Assembly: GCF_009727055.1 (NCBI RefSeq)
Contig: NC_052353.1
Span: 44,899,734-44,963,733, forward strand
Source of the DNA: Benincasa hispida
Lineage: Eukaryota > Streptophyta > Magnoliopsida > Cucurbitales > Cucurbitaceae
DNA length: 64,000 nt
Direction: 5' to 3'
Shown here one piece after another: positions 46,493 to 58,090 of the stretch. Position 1 is the stretch's first letter, and each line of letters begins with the position of its first letter. The position numbers and the translations under genes are program-made. The notes beneath the pieces are model-generated. The model saw only the letters and a list, made by a program, of their open reading frames with translations, did no database searches and was not told the DNA's origin.

Positions 46493-47144
46493 TGTGAGAG
46501 TTTCTAAACCTAACTTAGATGGCCAAACAGAACGCAAACAATCAGCAGAAATAAATCGAAAGCAGTAAAGAACACCAAGATATATAGTGGTTCAACCAAT
46601 TTGGTTTACATTAACTTTGAGAACCAGCTTGAATTAATTTTATTAATGAGCAATAAAAAAATTTACAAATTACAGACAATCAATGAAATCACCAATTTTG
46701 TAATTTCAATATCCACTGATACCGAGAGAGATCCACACACACCTCTGAAAACTGAGAACAACTCACTGCAAAATAGACCAAAACAGTGTGCTACCCACCT
46801 CTGACTGGCGAACCACGCATAGACCCGCGCGTCTCTCTCACTAACAACCGCTATCGGACGAATCGCCAGACGGAAGCTAGTCACCGCCTCCTGATCTGGA
46901 AACACCAGACCCCAGACGGCTGCCTCCGGCTCGTCTACACTCAGGCGGCTCGACCACTTCGAACAGTTGTGGCTCTTCATTTCTTTATTTCAAAAAAAGG
47001 GGTTACACGAATTCCAACCCTATTTTGGAGGAGAAAAGGATATTACAAAATTGCCATTGCTCATAATTACAAGAATGCTATTGGGCCTTTAAATTCACCA
47101 AAAAACCCAATAAACCCCACTTAAATACCTTGTTATTTTCTACA
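46493..47144 (-). repeat. 5' LTR of element E
   Basis: 652 bases, matching 41,539-42,336 apart from a deletion of about 130 bases in the GC-rich middle and scattered substitutions. Confidence 0.85.
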
Positions 47145-47702
47145 TTTTTAGTCTTTGTTAATTTATGGTTAATTAATAACTACTAATTGTGCCTTCATAG
47201 TTTAGATTGAACTTTAATTTAGTTCCTAGAATTCACGTTCGAGATAGGATTCAATTTAGTTTTATAGTTTAATGAAAACCTCTCAATTCAGTTATTGTTG
47301 ACGTTACAATTTCAGATGATGAGTTTTATAGTAAATAAAAAGATTAGAAAAGATTTACGATGCTTAAATGAACAGCAATAGAGACTCGATTAAAAATTTT
47401 AGTACCACAAAAACTTGATCATTGTAGAAATTAAGGGTGTGTGTTTGGTTTACATTTCAATGATTGAATTTTAAAAATAAGTCATTTTGGAGAAAAAAAA
47501 AATTGAAGTGTTTGACAACCTATCAACATAGTTGACTCTTTTTTTTAAAAAAAAAACATATTTTTCTCCGGTCAATCCATACAGATCTTAAATTGAAAAT
47601 TTTATAGTTAGGGGCAAATTGAAACTAATCGAGACTATCAATAACAACCAAATTGTTAACCTAACTTTGATTTATTAAAAGCTTAAAATAATATTTAATG
47701 AC

Positions 47703-48369
47703 TGTTTAAACGAGGTTTTCGGAGAAACATATTTCGTGGAGTTGAACTTGAGTTGGTGTTGATGTTGAGGTTGATTTGTTGTGATATGGTTTGATCTCTA
47801 ATACTTGATCCTCTTTTTCTCTCTCAGTTGGGTGAATGTGTTCTTGAAGTAGAAGTGTTGGAAGAGTGTTTGAGTCTTCAAGAGTCTTGGAGTCTTTTGC
47901 TTGTTGATGAATTCTCTTTGGTCTCTCTGAATGTAGAATTGATGCCCCTTGAAATGAGAAGAGTTCCTCTATTTATAGGGCTCTTTGATGGGCTTCATGG
48001 TTTGGGCTGGCTGGCCCATGGGTTTAGGCTTGGTGGACCCATGGGTTTAGTGGGCCCATGGATTTGGGCCTAGCCATCGGGCCCAATTATTTGGATCTGG
48101 GCATACTTTGATATTTAGGGTCTCATGAAGCCCAATTTTGGGCTCAACTGTACTTTTACCCGAATAATTATATCAAATTGGGCTAAATTAATCTTACCCG
48201 ATTCAACGGTCATGATGACATCACATGACGTCACCAAATTTGTCTTCAACTTCAATTCGAGACATATGTCAACTCCTAATTAGTCTAAATTTACTGATTT
48301 GGAATTTCATCATTTAATTTAATAATCGACGTGGCAACTTGAGATTGGTCCAAAATTTCACGTTCAACA
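47703..48369 (-). mobile_element. Solo gypsy-type LTR in intron 2 with perfect TSD
   Basis: 667 bases, TGTTTAAACG at the left and CACGTTCAACA at the right, so both ends show TG...CA. Flanked by a perfect ATGAC duplication (47,698-47,702 and 48,370-48,374). On the minus strand its end (AAGTTCAACTCCACGAAA then TTTCTCCG) and its GGGCCCA-rich middle resemble the LTR of element G, so it is a related subfamily. There is no internal region, the usual result of LTR-LTR recombination. The frame at 47,828-48,073 is chance. Confidence 0.85.
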
Positions 48370-49905
48370 ATGACTTTTAAACACAAGTCTATATAGATAG
48401 AATGGAACGAGTCAAAGTTTGAGTAATAATTGAAACAACATATTAAGCTTGGGGTAGCTTTTGGGAGGGATAGTATAATGACCATAAAAAAAATCTTAAT
48501 TGTGTTTTTGTGTTTGGTAAAATAGATTGAGATTAACTCTATTGCTTTAAGATTCTCTAAAATTAGATACAATTTTTAATTAATATTTTATCTCGATTTT
48601 AGCCTTTGAAATTAAGATTTATCTTCTATATATATATATATATATATTTCTCACCTAATCAAATCTATCTTTTGATTTTTATAGGTGAATGCATCAATTG
48701 TTTAAAAAATTATTCTATATTTCTTTTTTAAAAAAATAAAGCTCTTTCCCTCAATATTTAAAAATTAATCTAAAGCAAACAAAATATATCCTTCTAAACA
48801 ATTATTTAAAATTAAAGATAAAAAATAAAAAAGTTGATAGTAGGTCTATTTTAGTTCTTATATCTAAAATAAGATACTTTAATATTTATTTACCAAACAC
48901 TATAATCTACTTTCCAAGTTTTAAGCTGAAATTTACCCAAACATTAATTTTTCTAAAAATATAGTTGCCAATAATTATTTCAAAAAATACAACCCCAAAC
49001 TAAGCCTCTCTGTCCTTTGGCATTCTTACTTTAAATATAATATGGCTAGCCAGTGCACTTTTAAAAATATTTATATATGACATGAAGTAAAAAAAAAACT
49101 AATGTAGGAGTGGCCAAAATATCTTTTAAAGATTGTGTGCTCATTAATAATATGCTCCTTTAAGATGGTATCATTTTTTTTCTTTGACTCAATACCAATT
49201 AACTACGATATCATATTTGATAACCTATCTTATAACCAAATTAACAATGACATGAGTCATAATCTTTGTATCTTATTAAGATGTGAAGTTTCTCCACTTT
49301 CCTAACGTGTGATTCTCAGTATGTCTCTTCAAGATGGTACCTACTTGAGTTTACTATTCTTAGATCATGCTGAGTTGCCTTGAATAATATTTAGTACTCT
49401 GACTAACCAAGTGCACACATGGGGTCTTGTTACTTACATATTATCTCTATATTATATTTTATGCTTTATTTCTCAAGATAGTAACCAGTTTCTCTCCTCA
49501 ACTCATAGATGTAGCTAAATGCACTATTAGTGAACAATGTAAATCTATATATCGTTCTTCTTATCATTATTCTTTATTTATTGCTCGTCGGGTTTTTTTC
49601 AACAAAGAAGATTGGACCCCAATTTTTTATACTTTTTGACCGAATGCTCATCTGGCGTATGGACTTTATAAATTTCTAATACACATATATTATAAAAACA
49701 TATAGTTCTATCTCAAAACCAATCAGATACCTGAGAAGAATAGCTCGTGCATCTTTTGGAAGATTGTGTGGTCATCTTGGACCGTGAATTCGATGATTAT
49801 TTAGCCTCATCCAATTTCAATAACTTTAGACGATGAATGAAAAGTATATTACCATGTCAATCCTAAAGAATTCTTCTTTGTCTTTAATTGTTTTTGATGG
49901 TCTAG

Positions 49906-50152
49906 AGATTCTTGCCATCAGAATTTGGGAATGATGTGGATCGTGTGCGTGGTGTTGAGCCCGCAAAATCAGTCTATGCTGCAAAGGCTCAAATTCGTCG
50001 AGCTTTGGAGGCTTCAGGAATTCCCTATACCATCGTTTCTTCTAATTTCTTTGCTGATTGGTTCCTTTCAAGTTTGGTTCAGCCTCAACCTCCTACTCCA
50101 CCAATCCCACCAAGAGATGACGTTGTTATCATTGGAGATGGAAATCCCAAGG
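49906..50152 (+). CDS. Reductase exon 3 (catalytic segment)
   Basis: Starts RFLPSEFGNDVDRVRG after the acceptor TAG (49,905). The catalytic Lys of the family is expected in YAAKAQIRRALEASG, and PYTIVSSNFFADW is the usual substrate-pocket segment. It ends in GDGNPK plus one base (phase 1) at the donor GTAAAA (50,153). An open frame runs on into the intron but is not exon. Confidence 0.85.
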
Positions 50153-50977
50153 GTAAAAAATATTCCACCAAAGTTATTTCATGCATTTTCTTTTACTATT
50201 ATTTGGATGTTAGATATGTTTATTTGAGTCTAGAATACCTTAAATTGGTTAATTGGTGTTCAAACAGGAGATATATAAACCCTTTTAACCTTAATAATAA
50301 AACTGTTCCCTTTCTATATGTGGACCTAGCTAAGTATATTCAATCTTTACTATATAACTTTGCTTTTTTTGTTTAATAATTTCCGTCGGCGTTATAACAA
50401 TTTATATTATATTTGGTGATAAAAAAATCTCTTCTAATTTCTTTTACTGTAAAAATGATTTTTTTATTCATGTGGAGATAGGAAATAAAAGTGTTGCTCT
50501 TACTTATGTAATATACCTCACTTCAAATATACCTCTAACCTCATCAATAAAAGTGTTGCTCTTACTTATGTAATAAAGTTTTTTTTTTCCCCTATTAGGA
50601 GATAGGAAACTATTGGTTTTAACATTTTTTTTTCTAACTTCAACCTCAAGATTTGATCTTCTTAATTTTTGGTCGAGAAAATTGCTAGGATACTTGAAAA
50701 TAAAGTATAATTATTTACTATATTCCAAATATTTTTATCTGTTTGTCAATTTACACAGTGCCCAAAGTGGGTCCTCTAGAACATCTTTTATCCAAGAAAA
50801 TGGAATTTTTTTTTTTTTTTTAACCACTCGGATAACCATTTTGGATTCTGGTTTTTAAATTTTGAAAGTTAATCTCATAAATATTATTTTTACCTATAAA
50901 TTTTTAAGTTTTGTTATTTGATTTTTACCCAGATTTTCAAGAACTAGACCAAATTTTGAAAACTAAGTATATAAGCT

Positions 50978-51577
50978 CCATTTGGCTGTAACCATTTTGT
51001 TTTTTGTTTTTGAAATGTAAGCCTATTTCCTCCGCATTACTTACCATGATTTGCATCTTTATGTTACGTAATCGACAATAAAAAAACAAAAAATTAAATA
51101 TACGTGGTTCATTAACGATACTCGTTAGCAAGACCTCCGTATTTGGTTATTCGACTTGCTAACAAACAAACTAAAGGCATTCTACTACTTAAGTTAATGG
51201 TTTAATTCTTATCTAAATTCCAAAAAAAAAAAAAAAAAAAAAAGCTAGCTACAACTATTCTCACGGGACAACCCACCTAAAGCAACAACATTTGAGTGTC
51301 AAAAAAACTCGTAAGATATTAAATCATAGGTAGATGGTCATTATGGATTGAACCTATGACCTCTTAGCCCTTTAGCCTTTTTTTTTTTTTTTTTCCACTA
51401 CCATTGAATCAACCCATGGTGGTTTTTAAAAGCTATTTCTTTTAGTTTCAAAACATGACTTGGTTTTTTAAACTTTAGAAGATAACAAAGAAATAAATTT
51501 GAAGGTGAAAATAGTGTTTATAGGCTTAATTTTCAAAAACAAAAACTCAAAAACCAAATCGTTACCAAACAGAATTA
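50978..51577. mobile_element. MITE-like element in intron 3
   Basis: Left arm CCATTTGGCTGTAACCATTT, continuing as a T-rich arm, pairs with the A-rich arm ending AAATCGTTACCAAACAGAAT near 51,556-51,575. The arms resemble those of the intron 1 MITE. The interior is about 500 bases with two homopolymer runs, so another insertion may lie inside. Confidence 0.45.
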
Positions 51578-51639
51578 TAGTGTTCAAATATTTTTTTAAG
51601 AATTTGATTAGAAATTCAAATACTTCTTTAAGGGATGCC

Positions 51640-51828
51640 GAAACCATAATACGTAAATGGGAAGGAGAACAAACATACATTTCAACCACATGAAGCTAAA
51701 AACAAAATTGTATTCAAACAAGACCTTAGTTGTTTGTCGAAATCATAATACAGAAATGGGAAGAAAAACAAACAAACATATCAACAACATAAAACTAAAA
51801 ACAAAATCGTATTCAAACGAGACCTTAA
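51640..51828. repeat. Tandem duplication of about 95 bases in intron 3
   Basis: The block from GAAACCATAATACGTAAATG (51,639) to CAAACAAGACCTTA (near 51,727) recurs at about 51,738-51,828 with a few differences. It ends about 65 bases before exon 4. Confidence 0.8.
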
Positions 51829-51895
51829 TTTTTGGTTTTCGGCTTCCGGTTTTTGTATTATTTATTTTAAACCTATTTCTTTCTTATAATTCTAG

Positions 51896-52097
51896 CAATA
51901 TTCAACAAGGAAGAGGACATTGCCACCTAACAATTAGAGCTGTGGATGACCCAAGAACTTTAAACAAAATCCTATTGTTAGACCTCCTAAAAATATTTAC
52001 TCTTTCAATGATCTTGTCACTCTTTGGGAAAATAAAATTGGCAAAACCCTCCACAAGATCTATGTTCCAGAGGATCAAGTGCTCAAGAACATTTCAG
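51896..52097 (+). pseudogene. Reductase exon 4 with two single-base losses
   Basis: After the acceptor, the split Ala codon and IFNKEEDIAT agree with the family. Then one base is missing from the usual YTIRAVDDPRTLNK start, which gives an immediate TAA near 51,929. IRAVDDPRTLNKIL is recovered in the next frame. A second base is missing near 51,974, after which VRPPKNIYSFNDLVTLWENK is recovered. The donor GTTAGT lies at 52,098. Neither loss is in a homopolymer, so base-calling error is less likely but not excluded. Confidence 0.75.
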
Positions 52098-53711
52098 GTT
52101 AGTTTTTTCTTTAAAATAAATATTTGCAATTGCTTTCTTTTTTATTTTATGATCTTATGTTCCTTCTTCTTTTGATTTGTGTTATCACACATAATCCACT
52201 GTTAAAATATGGATATACACCATATTAGCTTTTAGAAGACCAATGATTCAATTCCTTGTATAGTTTAAAATTTATATATCTATTAGTATACATTTGTAGT
52301 TTATAAATTCATTTAGTCTAGGTGATTTGTTACCTACATACAAGAAATTTCATTAGATGATTTAAGAATGTGGGGGCACCCATCTACTAAAAAATCCCTT
52401 TTTTTAGTATAATCAACTAAAATCTTAAGTTTACAAATTATGGTAAGTTTAATATTATATTAACACTCTAACAATTTTAATTGTGACACAAATAAATTTA
52501 GACCTAACTTATTACAAATTTCAATTATGGAAATTTCAATGATTAAATTGTTATTTTTATAAATTTGTTTGGATCTAATCTCCTTTGGACTTCTTGAAGG
52601 ACATGTTGGGACCATACATTAGAAAGAAGGAAAACCATGTTACCTTTTTTTCAAAAAAATGAATAAAGTGAAAGTAGTGTATATCATGGAGACTAAAATT
52701 TACCTTTACTAGATTTTTAAAAGATGACTTAAATTTTGAAAAGGTAAGTAAGAAGTAGAGGTAACAAAATAGTGAAACTCATGAGTAGAGGTGTTATAAT
52801 TTATAATTGAATGACAAAATTACTTAAAATATTAACAAATAATAGCAAAACATCATAACTATTTGTGATATTGTGATAGATTGCGATAAATTACTATTTG
52901 TGTCTATCATGATTCAAATCAACACAGTAGGTAGTTTACACAGATCTAGCGTAAGATAAACAATGAAATTTTATTATATTTGTAAATATTTTGGTTATTT
53001 TTTATATTTTGAAAACAATCCTTTATAATATAAAAATTTGATAATTATTTTTGAAATATAATATATAATTATTAAATATTAAAGGACTTTAATTACAATT
53101 ATAATTCAAATTTATTACATGAAATACTAATATTTGTAATGTTTTTAATCTTTTTTTAGTATAATTATGCATTTAAAATTTCAAATTTCAAAATCTAAAT
53201 GCACAGAAGATATAAAAATATTGTTTTCAGAATTTGCACGGTTTGAATCACAGAATCCGAAAATATTTTTTTGAAATCAAAATTTCAGACTGTGTATCAA
53301 ATATATATTGATTGAATTCAGTGAATCTGAAAACATAAAATAGAATCTAAGTTGCCTATCAAATAGACTCTAAACTATAAATACTATTTAACACTAATAT
53401 TTAAGTTTCTATTATTTATTATCTATTGTCTATTACTATTTTTCAAAGCTAAGTCAAGTTTTGATAATTTAAAAAAAAAAAAATTCAAACTTATTTTTAC
53501 TGAAGTTTTAGTCGAAATGGTAAAGATATCTATACAATTTGACTAAGAAGTCAAATATTTTTCTTTAAGGAAAAATAAAAACCATTGTAGAGGAAGTTTA
53601 AAAGGAACACACATAAAATTTGAAAAAAAAAAACTAAAACAAAATCGTTTATCAATTAGCCAAATGATAATAAACCACGTCTAATTGTTACCTCTTTGTT
53701 GTTTTTGGCAG
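52098..53711 (+). other. Intron 4 (1,614 bases)
   Basis: Donor GTTAGT, acceptor TTGGCAG at 53,705-53,711. AT-rich. Positions 52,805-53,040 resemble a diverged member of the TATCA/TGATAG MITE family of 755-955. No gene. Confidence 0.7.
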
Positions 53712-53877
53712 AGCTGAATATCCCCTAAACATGAGAGCTATCACTTTATCATTCAGTTTTGTGAAGGAGATCATACCTATTTTGATATTGATCCATCATT
53801 TGGAGTGGAAGCCACCGAACTATATTCAGATATTAAATATACAACTGTAGACCCAATTTCTCAATCAATTTGTTTAA
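53712..53877 (+). pseudogene. Reductase exon 5 (C-terminus, frame broken)
   Basis: Family blocks appear in different frames: EYPLNM near 53,717, HTYFDIDPSFGVEATELYSD near 53,770-53,830, KYTTVD near 53,840, and the usual end NQFV with TAA at 53,875-53,877. Moving between them requires at least two single-base shifts (near 53,714 and 53,768) and one more near 53,853. The intact end block shows that this is the true 3' end of the gene. Confidence 0.7.
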
Positions 53878-54075
53878 ATACCCCCAAAAAGAATTAAAAC
53901 TTTGTATCTTCCTTCCCATCTAACTAATTTAATTAAATAAGTGATGGAAGACTTTATGGCTCTCCTCTTTGTGTGTTCTGTACTTATGTGAAGTGAATTT
54001 GGGTTTATAGGCCCTCTTCTTCTCTAAAATGTCCAAAACCTCCAAGTGAGTTTAAATAATGCTTAATTACATTCC

Positions 54076-54821
54076 TGTGAGAGTTTTGAACCTAATTTAG
54101 ATAGCCAAACAGAATGCATAAATAATCAGAAAATTGAAAGCAATAAAGAACGATATATAGTGGTTCTACTAATTTGGTCTACATCCACTTTGAGAACTAG
54201 CTTGAATCAATTTTATTACAAGCAATGAAAAATTTAGAATTACTGATAATCAACAATAATCACTAATCTGTAATTTTGATATCCATTGATACCGAGAGAT
54301 CCGTACATGAAGTCACCTATGAAACCGAGAAGAAAACCGAGAAGAACCCGCTAAAAAATAGCTCAAGTCAAGTGCATTACCTGCCTCTGACCGGCGAACT
54401 CACATGCAGACTCGCGCTTCCTATGTCGCTGACGACCAGCGAACCCACGCCGAACAAAACTCACGCTAGACGAAGACAACCACCGCTCGAATCATGGCTC
54501 ACTGCTGGATGCCTTGACCGACGAGCACCCATGCCAATTGTCGCTCGTCGGACGAGGATGAACTGCCGCCACGCTCCCTAGTCGGACGCAAACGCCTTAA
54601 CCGTTGCACGAGTTAACCGGATGCCTCTCTCTCTCACAATGGTCTATGTGTGTCTTTCACAAAAAAATGGTTGCTCCCCTCTTTTCCTTAAGGTTCACGA
54701 TTTTCAGCCTTAAAGAATAGAAGATGAGTTTATTTACAAAATTGCCATTTTTTCATAATTACAAGAATGCCACTGGCCTTTAATTTCACCAAAAAAACCA
54801 ATAAGGCCCACTTAAATACCT
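54076..54821 (-). repeat. 3' LTR of element F (end truncated)
   Basis: Starts TGTGAGAG like both LTRs of E and follows them through the GC-rich middle to CTTAAATACCT, then lacks the final TTGTTATTTTCTACA. The open frame 54,276-54,581 is chance. Confidence 0.8.
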
Positions 54822-54908
54822 AACTCTCTATCATCCAGATTTAATATTTAGCTCATCTAACAGGTATTTAAACTTATGGGCTGGAAAAACCTTGGTTAAC
54901 ATATGTCA

Positions 54909-56225
54909 CAAATTCTCAATTGTATGAACTTGACCAGTTCAACTCTTTCTGGGTCACAACTTCTCTGATAAAATAAAATTTGACATTGATATGCTTAGAC
55001 CGTTTGTGATGAGATGGATTATTCGCAAGATGAATAGCACTCTGGCTATCATAACGGACGATAGAAATGAACTCCTGCAACAACTCACCAACTATCCTTT
55101 TCAACCACACTACCTCCTTAATAGCTTCATCCACTGAAATATACTCTGACTCAGTAGTAGACAAAACAACAACTGATTGTAGAGAAATCTTCCAACTGAC
55201 CACATTACCAAACAAATGAAAAATGTGACCTGATAGAGACCTTCTTTTGTCAAAGTTTGGAGCATAATCTGCATCTGTGAAACCTTCCAACATTGTTGAT
55301 TTATCACAATCCCTACTAAAACACGTTTGTACATTGGCACTACCTTTCAAATATCGAAGCACCCATTTAATTGCATTACAATGTTCCTTCCCAAGATTTG
55401 ACATAAACCTACTTATCATACTCATAGAATATCCCAAGTCAGGCCTAGTACAAATCATCAAATACATAATACTTCCAACAACATTACAATAGGGAATATT
55501 AGACATCTCTAACTTTTCTTGTTCAATAACAGGACATTGAGACGAGGAAAGCCTAAAATGAGATACTAAGGGTGTCGAAAGTGCCTTACAACCAGATATA
55601 TTATACTTCTCAAGAAGTTTATGCACATAACTCTCCTGCGAAATGGTTAACAAACCTTTCTCCCTATCTCTTTTTACATCCATGCCTAGGATCCTTTTCA
55701 GTTCACCTAAATCTGTCATCTCAAATTCACTACTCAACTTTTTCTTGAGATTACAAATTTCAGAATAATTCTTAGACACCAGGATCATATCATCTACATA
55801 CAGAAGTAGATAAATATATGTACCTTTCTGAGATAGTTTCCAGTACATACAGGTATCATATGTGCTCTTGTGAAACTTCTGCTTTAGAATAAAGTTGTCA
55901 AACCTGATATACCACTGTCTCAGTGATTGCTTCAGTCCATAGATGGACTTGTGAAGACGATAAACCATGTCTTCTTTTCCTTTCACCTCATAGCCATTAG
56001 ATTGAGCCATGTAGATCACTTCCTCCAATTCTCCATGAAGAAAAGCTGTGGTGATGTCCACATGTTCAACAAACATATCAAAGTGAACTGCAATAAATAA
56101 AATTAATCGAATGGACGAATGCCACCACCGGAGAGAGAATCTCATGAAACTCAACTCTCTCATTTTGAATGTAGCCCTTGACTACTAGTCTAGCCTTATA
56201 CCTAGGTTTTTTGTCACCTCCTGTA
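54909..56225 (-). pseudogene. Element F pol, RT core and RNase H
   Basis: One open frame of 415 codons (56,163-54,916), the best-preserved coding stretch in the window. It has RT motifs VDITTAFLHGELEEVIYM, SIYGLKQSLRQWY and LLLYVDDMILVSKN (catalytic YVDD intact), then the connection ICTRPDLGYSMSMISRFMSN. RNase H motifs GFTDADYA, TTESEYIS and KHINVKFYFIRE follow. Upstream, the frame leads by frameshift into the CACTA insertion at 56,225. It is open here but lacks its 5' half because of the insertions, so it cannot act alone. Confidence 0.85.
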
Positions 56226-56480
56226 CACTAGAAGAAATTCAGGCTTTAATTTCGGTTGGGAACGGACATTAAATATAGTGTTATTAAAGCCCTTTAATGT
56301 CGGTCGCCTTTAATGTCAGTTTGAAATCGAAATTAAAGGGCTTCAATAACACCAATAACACAGCCTTCAATGTCGATTGCAACCAGCATTAAAGGTCTTT
56401 AGTGATTAAAGCCTATTGGTTACAACCGACATTAAAGCCTATTTTTTTTTTTAATTCTTAACCGACATTATTGAAGCTTG
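56226..56480. repeat. CACTA left subterminal repeat array
   Basis: About eight degenerate copies of TTTAATGTCGGT / ACCGACATTAAAG within 250 bases of the terminus. In this superfamily such arrays bind the accessory transposase protein. Confidence 0.75.
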
Positions 56481-57762
56481 AATCTGTCTGTTTTATCAAT
56501 TATTGTCCGTTTTTAAGGTTCCCTTGCCAAATCCATTTTGCGGTAAAAACGTATAACATGACACATCATCATTGAACGCTATGGCGATGACATATTATTC
56601 ATGTATGGATTGTAAATCTATTACATTTAATTTGCAAATTCTGCAATAGAATTATAATTTAAAAGGCGTACAATAAATCAGACCTTGAAAACACAAATTA
56701 GAAGTAATACAAAGATTATGATTTTACAAACATTATGAGTTTACTGTCCCTCTCCTCTTGGTAAGTATGGATCCCTTCATAATTCTTCTTGAACAGACCC
56801 CCCAGCTTCAGTAGTGTCTGGTTATAGGCATCTTTGTCTAACCACTGTTGTTTAAAGGATCACAAACAATAAAGGTTTGGGCGTAAGCGTAACACATGCA
56901 ACAGAAGATTGTATCCATTCAAATATATATATATATAAATGGATAAAATGTTTGAGACCTTACCCTTAGAAACTCTATAACTTTTGCCAGCTAACTATTT
57001 CTGCTCGAATGTACTTTGGTTTCCATGCAAAGAGAAAACAGAAGAGCCGAATTGCAGGACAAAACACTCAGTAGAGTTTACTGAGGTTGCAACCTAGATA
57101 ATCATAAGTTGAGATGTTACCATAAGACTTGCAATGGCTGAACAGGCTTTCAGCATAAATATGAAACATGACCCAATGACAATGTTATAACATTATTTCT
57201 CTCTCTCTTGTAATTTTCATCAATCAAATTTAAAGTTTAAGTTTAAGTTTTAAGATGGAAATGCCTATATGTAGTTTCGAGTTTCCAGATCCATCAGTTA
57301 TTCTGATACACCATACCAGTAGATTACCAAATCATTCATCAGAAATATACAACTAATAAAGCCTCACCTCTTGTGCTCTAGTTTTAGGCTTGGGGATTCA
57401 CGATTCCTCATCCCCAAAGCCTATAGATTTTTCTTTCTTTGAGTCATCTGTCAATGATATCTCTCTTTGTTCGAGTATTCTTTCAATGACATCTCTCGTT
57501 TCTTACAAAAGAAAAACACAAATGCATATACACAACAAAAATGGAAAATTTAAACCATAGCAAATTAATAATAGAACTGAAATCTCATAAGCCAATTTTC
57601 TAATAGAAGCATGCTTGGGGGAAATCCCTTAGAAAAATCATCATCAGATGGAACCAAGTTTCACAATCACAACAACCATCGAATCATATGTTTCTGAAAA
57701 GATATATGGTAAATAAACCCAATACATCTAGAAGCTATGACAGGTTAACTACTTATCCAGTT

Positions 57763-58090
57763 TTAATGAAGGCTATATTTAGACCCATTCAATCTTGTGC
57801 CGCACATTAAACTCTTTAAGGTTCAAGATCAACCTCAATGTAATGGACATACTGTAACCATATACCTTTCATGCTCTGTTTGTAACAGAAACGTAATTAT
57901 ATTATCAACAATTCTAAAATAGGTGTATTAATGAAGGCTATATTTAGACCCATTCAATCTTGTGTATCACATTAAACTCTTTAAGGTTCAAGATCAACCT
58001 GAATGTAATGGACATACTGTAACCATATACCTTTCATGCTTTGTTTGTAACAGAAACGTAATTATATTATAAACAATTTTGAAATAGGTG
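57763..58090. repeat. Tandem duplication of about 165 bases inside the CACTA element
   Basis: AATGAAGGCTATATTTAGAC and what follows to the AATAGGTG block occurs at about 57,764-57,925 and again at about 57,931-58,090, over 90 percent identical by eye. Confidence 0.85.

Larger units (their letters stand above)
41539..47144 (-). mobile_element. Element E: near-complete antisense copia element in intron 2
   Basis: Both LTRs start TGTGAGAG and end TTCTACA on the plus strand. On the minus strand the order is 5' LTR (47,144-46,493), primer site, gag, protease, integrase, RT, RNase H, purine tract, 3' LTR (42,336-41,539). The flanks TGTTT (41,534-41,538) and TTTTT (47,145-47,149) are a possible target duplication with one mismatch. 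Several stop codons and a few damaged catalytic residues make it inactive. Element F is a second copy of this family. Confidence 0.85.
41513..49905 (+). other. Intron 2 (8,393 bases), swollen by a copia element and a solo LTR
   Basis: Acceptor GTCTAG at 49,900-49,905. Two thirds is element E (41,539-47,144), inserted only 26 bases after the donor, plus a solo LTR (47,703-48,369). The rest (47,145-47,702, 48,375-49,905) is AT-rich with a short TA microsatellite near 48,627-48,648 and no gene. Both insertions are antisense to the gene. Confidence 0.8.
50153..51895 (+). other. Intron 3 (1,743 bases)
   Basis: Acceptor TTCTAG at 51,890-51,895. Holds a repeated AAAGTGTTGCTCTTACTTAT phrase (near 50,489 and 50,549), several A/T runs, a MITE-like pair of arms and a tandem duplication. 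No coding sequence. Confidence 0.75.
38718..53877 (+). pseudogene. Isoflavone reductase-like / phenylcoumaran benzylic ether reductase-like gene, decayed in exons 4-5
   Basis: Five exons of 183, 135, 247, 202 and 166 bases add to 933, which fits the usual length of about 310 residues and the usual five-exon structure of this family. Members are cytosolic NADPH-dependent reductases of lignan and phenylpropanoid metabolism (phenylcoumaran benzylic ether reductase, pinoresinol-lariciresinol, isoflavone and eugenol synthase relatives). The N-terminal Rossmann motif GGTGYVGKFM and the block RFLPSEFGNDVDR are present, with the catalytic Lys expected in YAAKAQIRR. Exons 1-3 are open. Exons 4 and 5 need at least four single-base corrections to follow the family, so no full product is made from this assembly. 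Which substrate branch it belongs to cannot be told. The locus is inflated by insertions in introns 1-3. Confidence 0.85.

Noticed and set aside
47828..48073. 81-codon frame in intron 2
   Set aside because: Lies wholly in a solo LTR with defined ends and target duplication; the GGCCCATGGG-type words make it open by chance.
50153..50376. Extension of reductase exon 3 into a longer open frame
   Set aside because: A good donor at 50,153, the family's known exon border and the matching split Ala codon at 51,896 show that the extension is intron.
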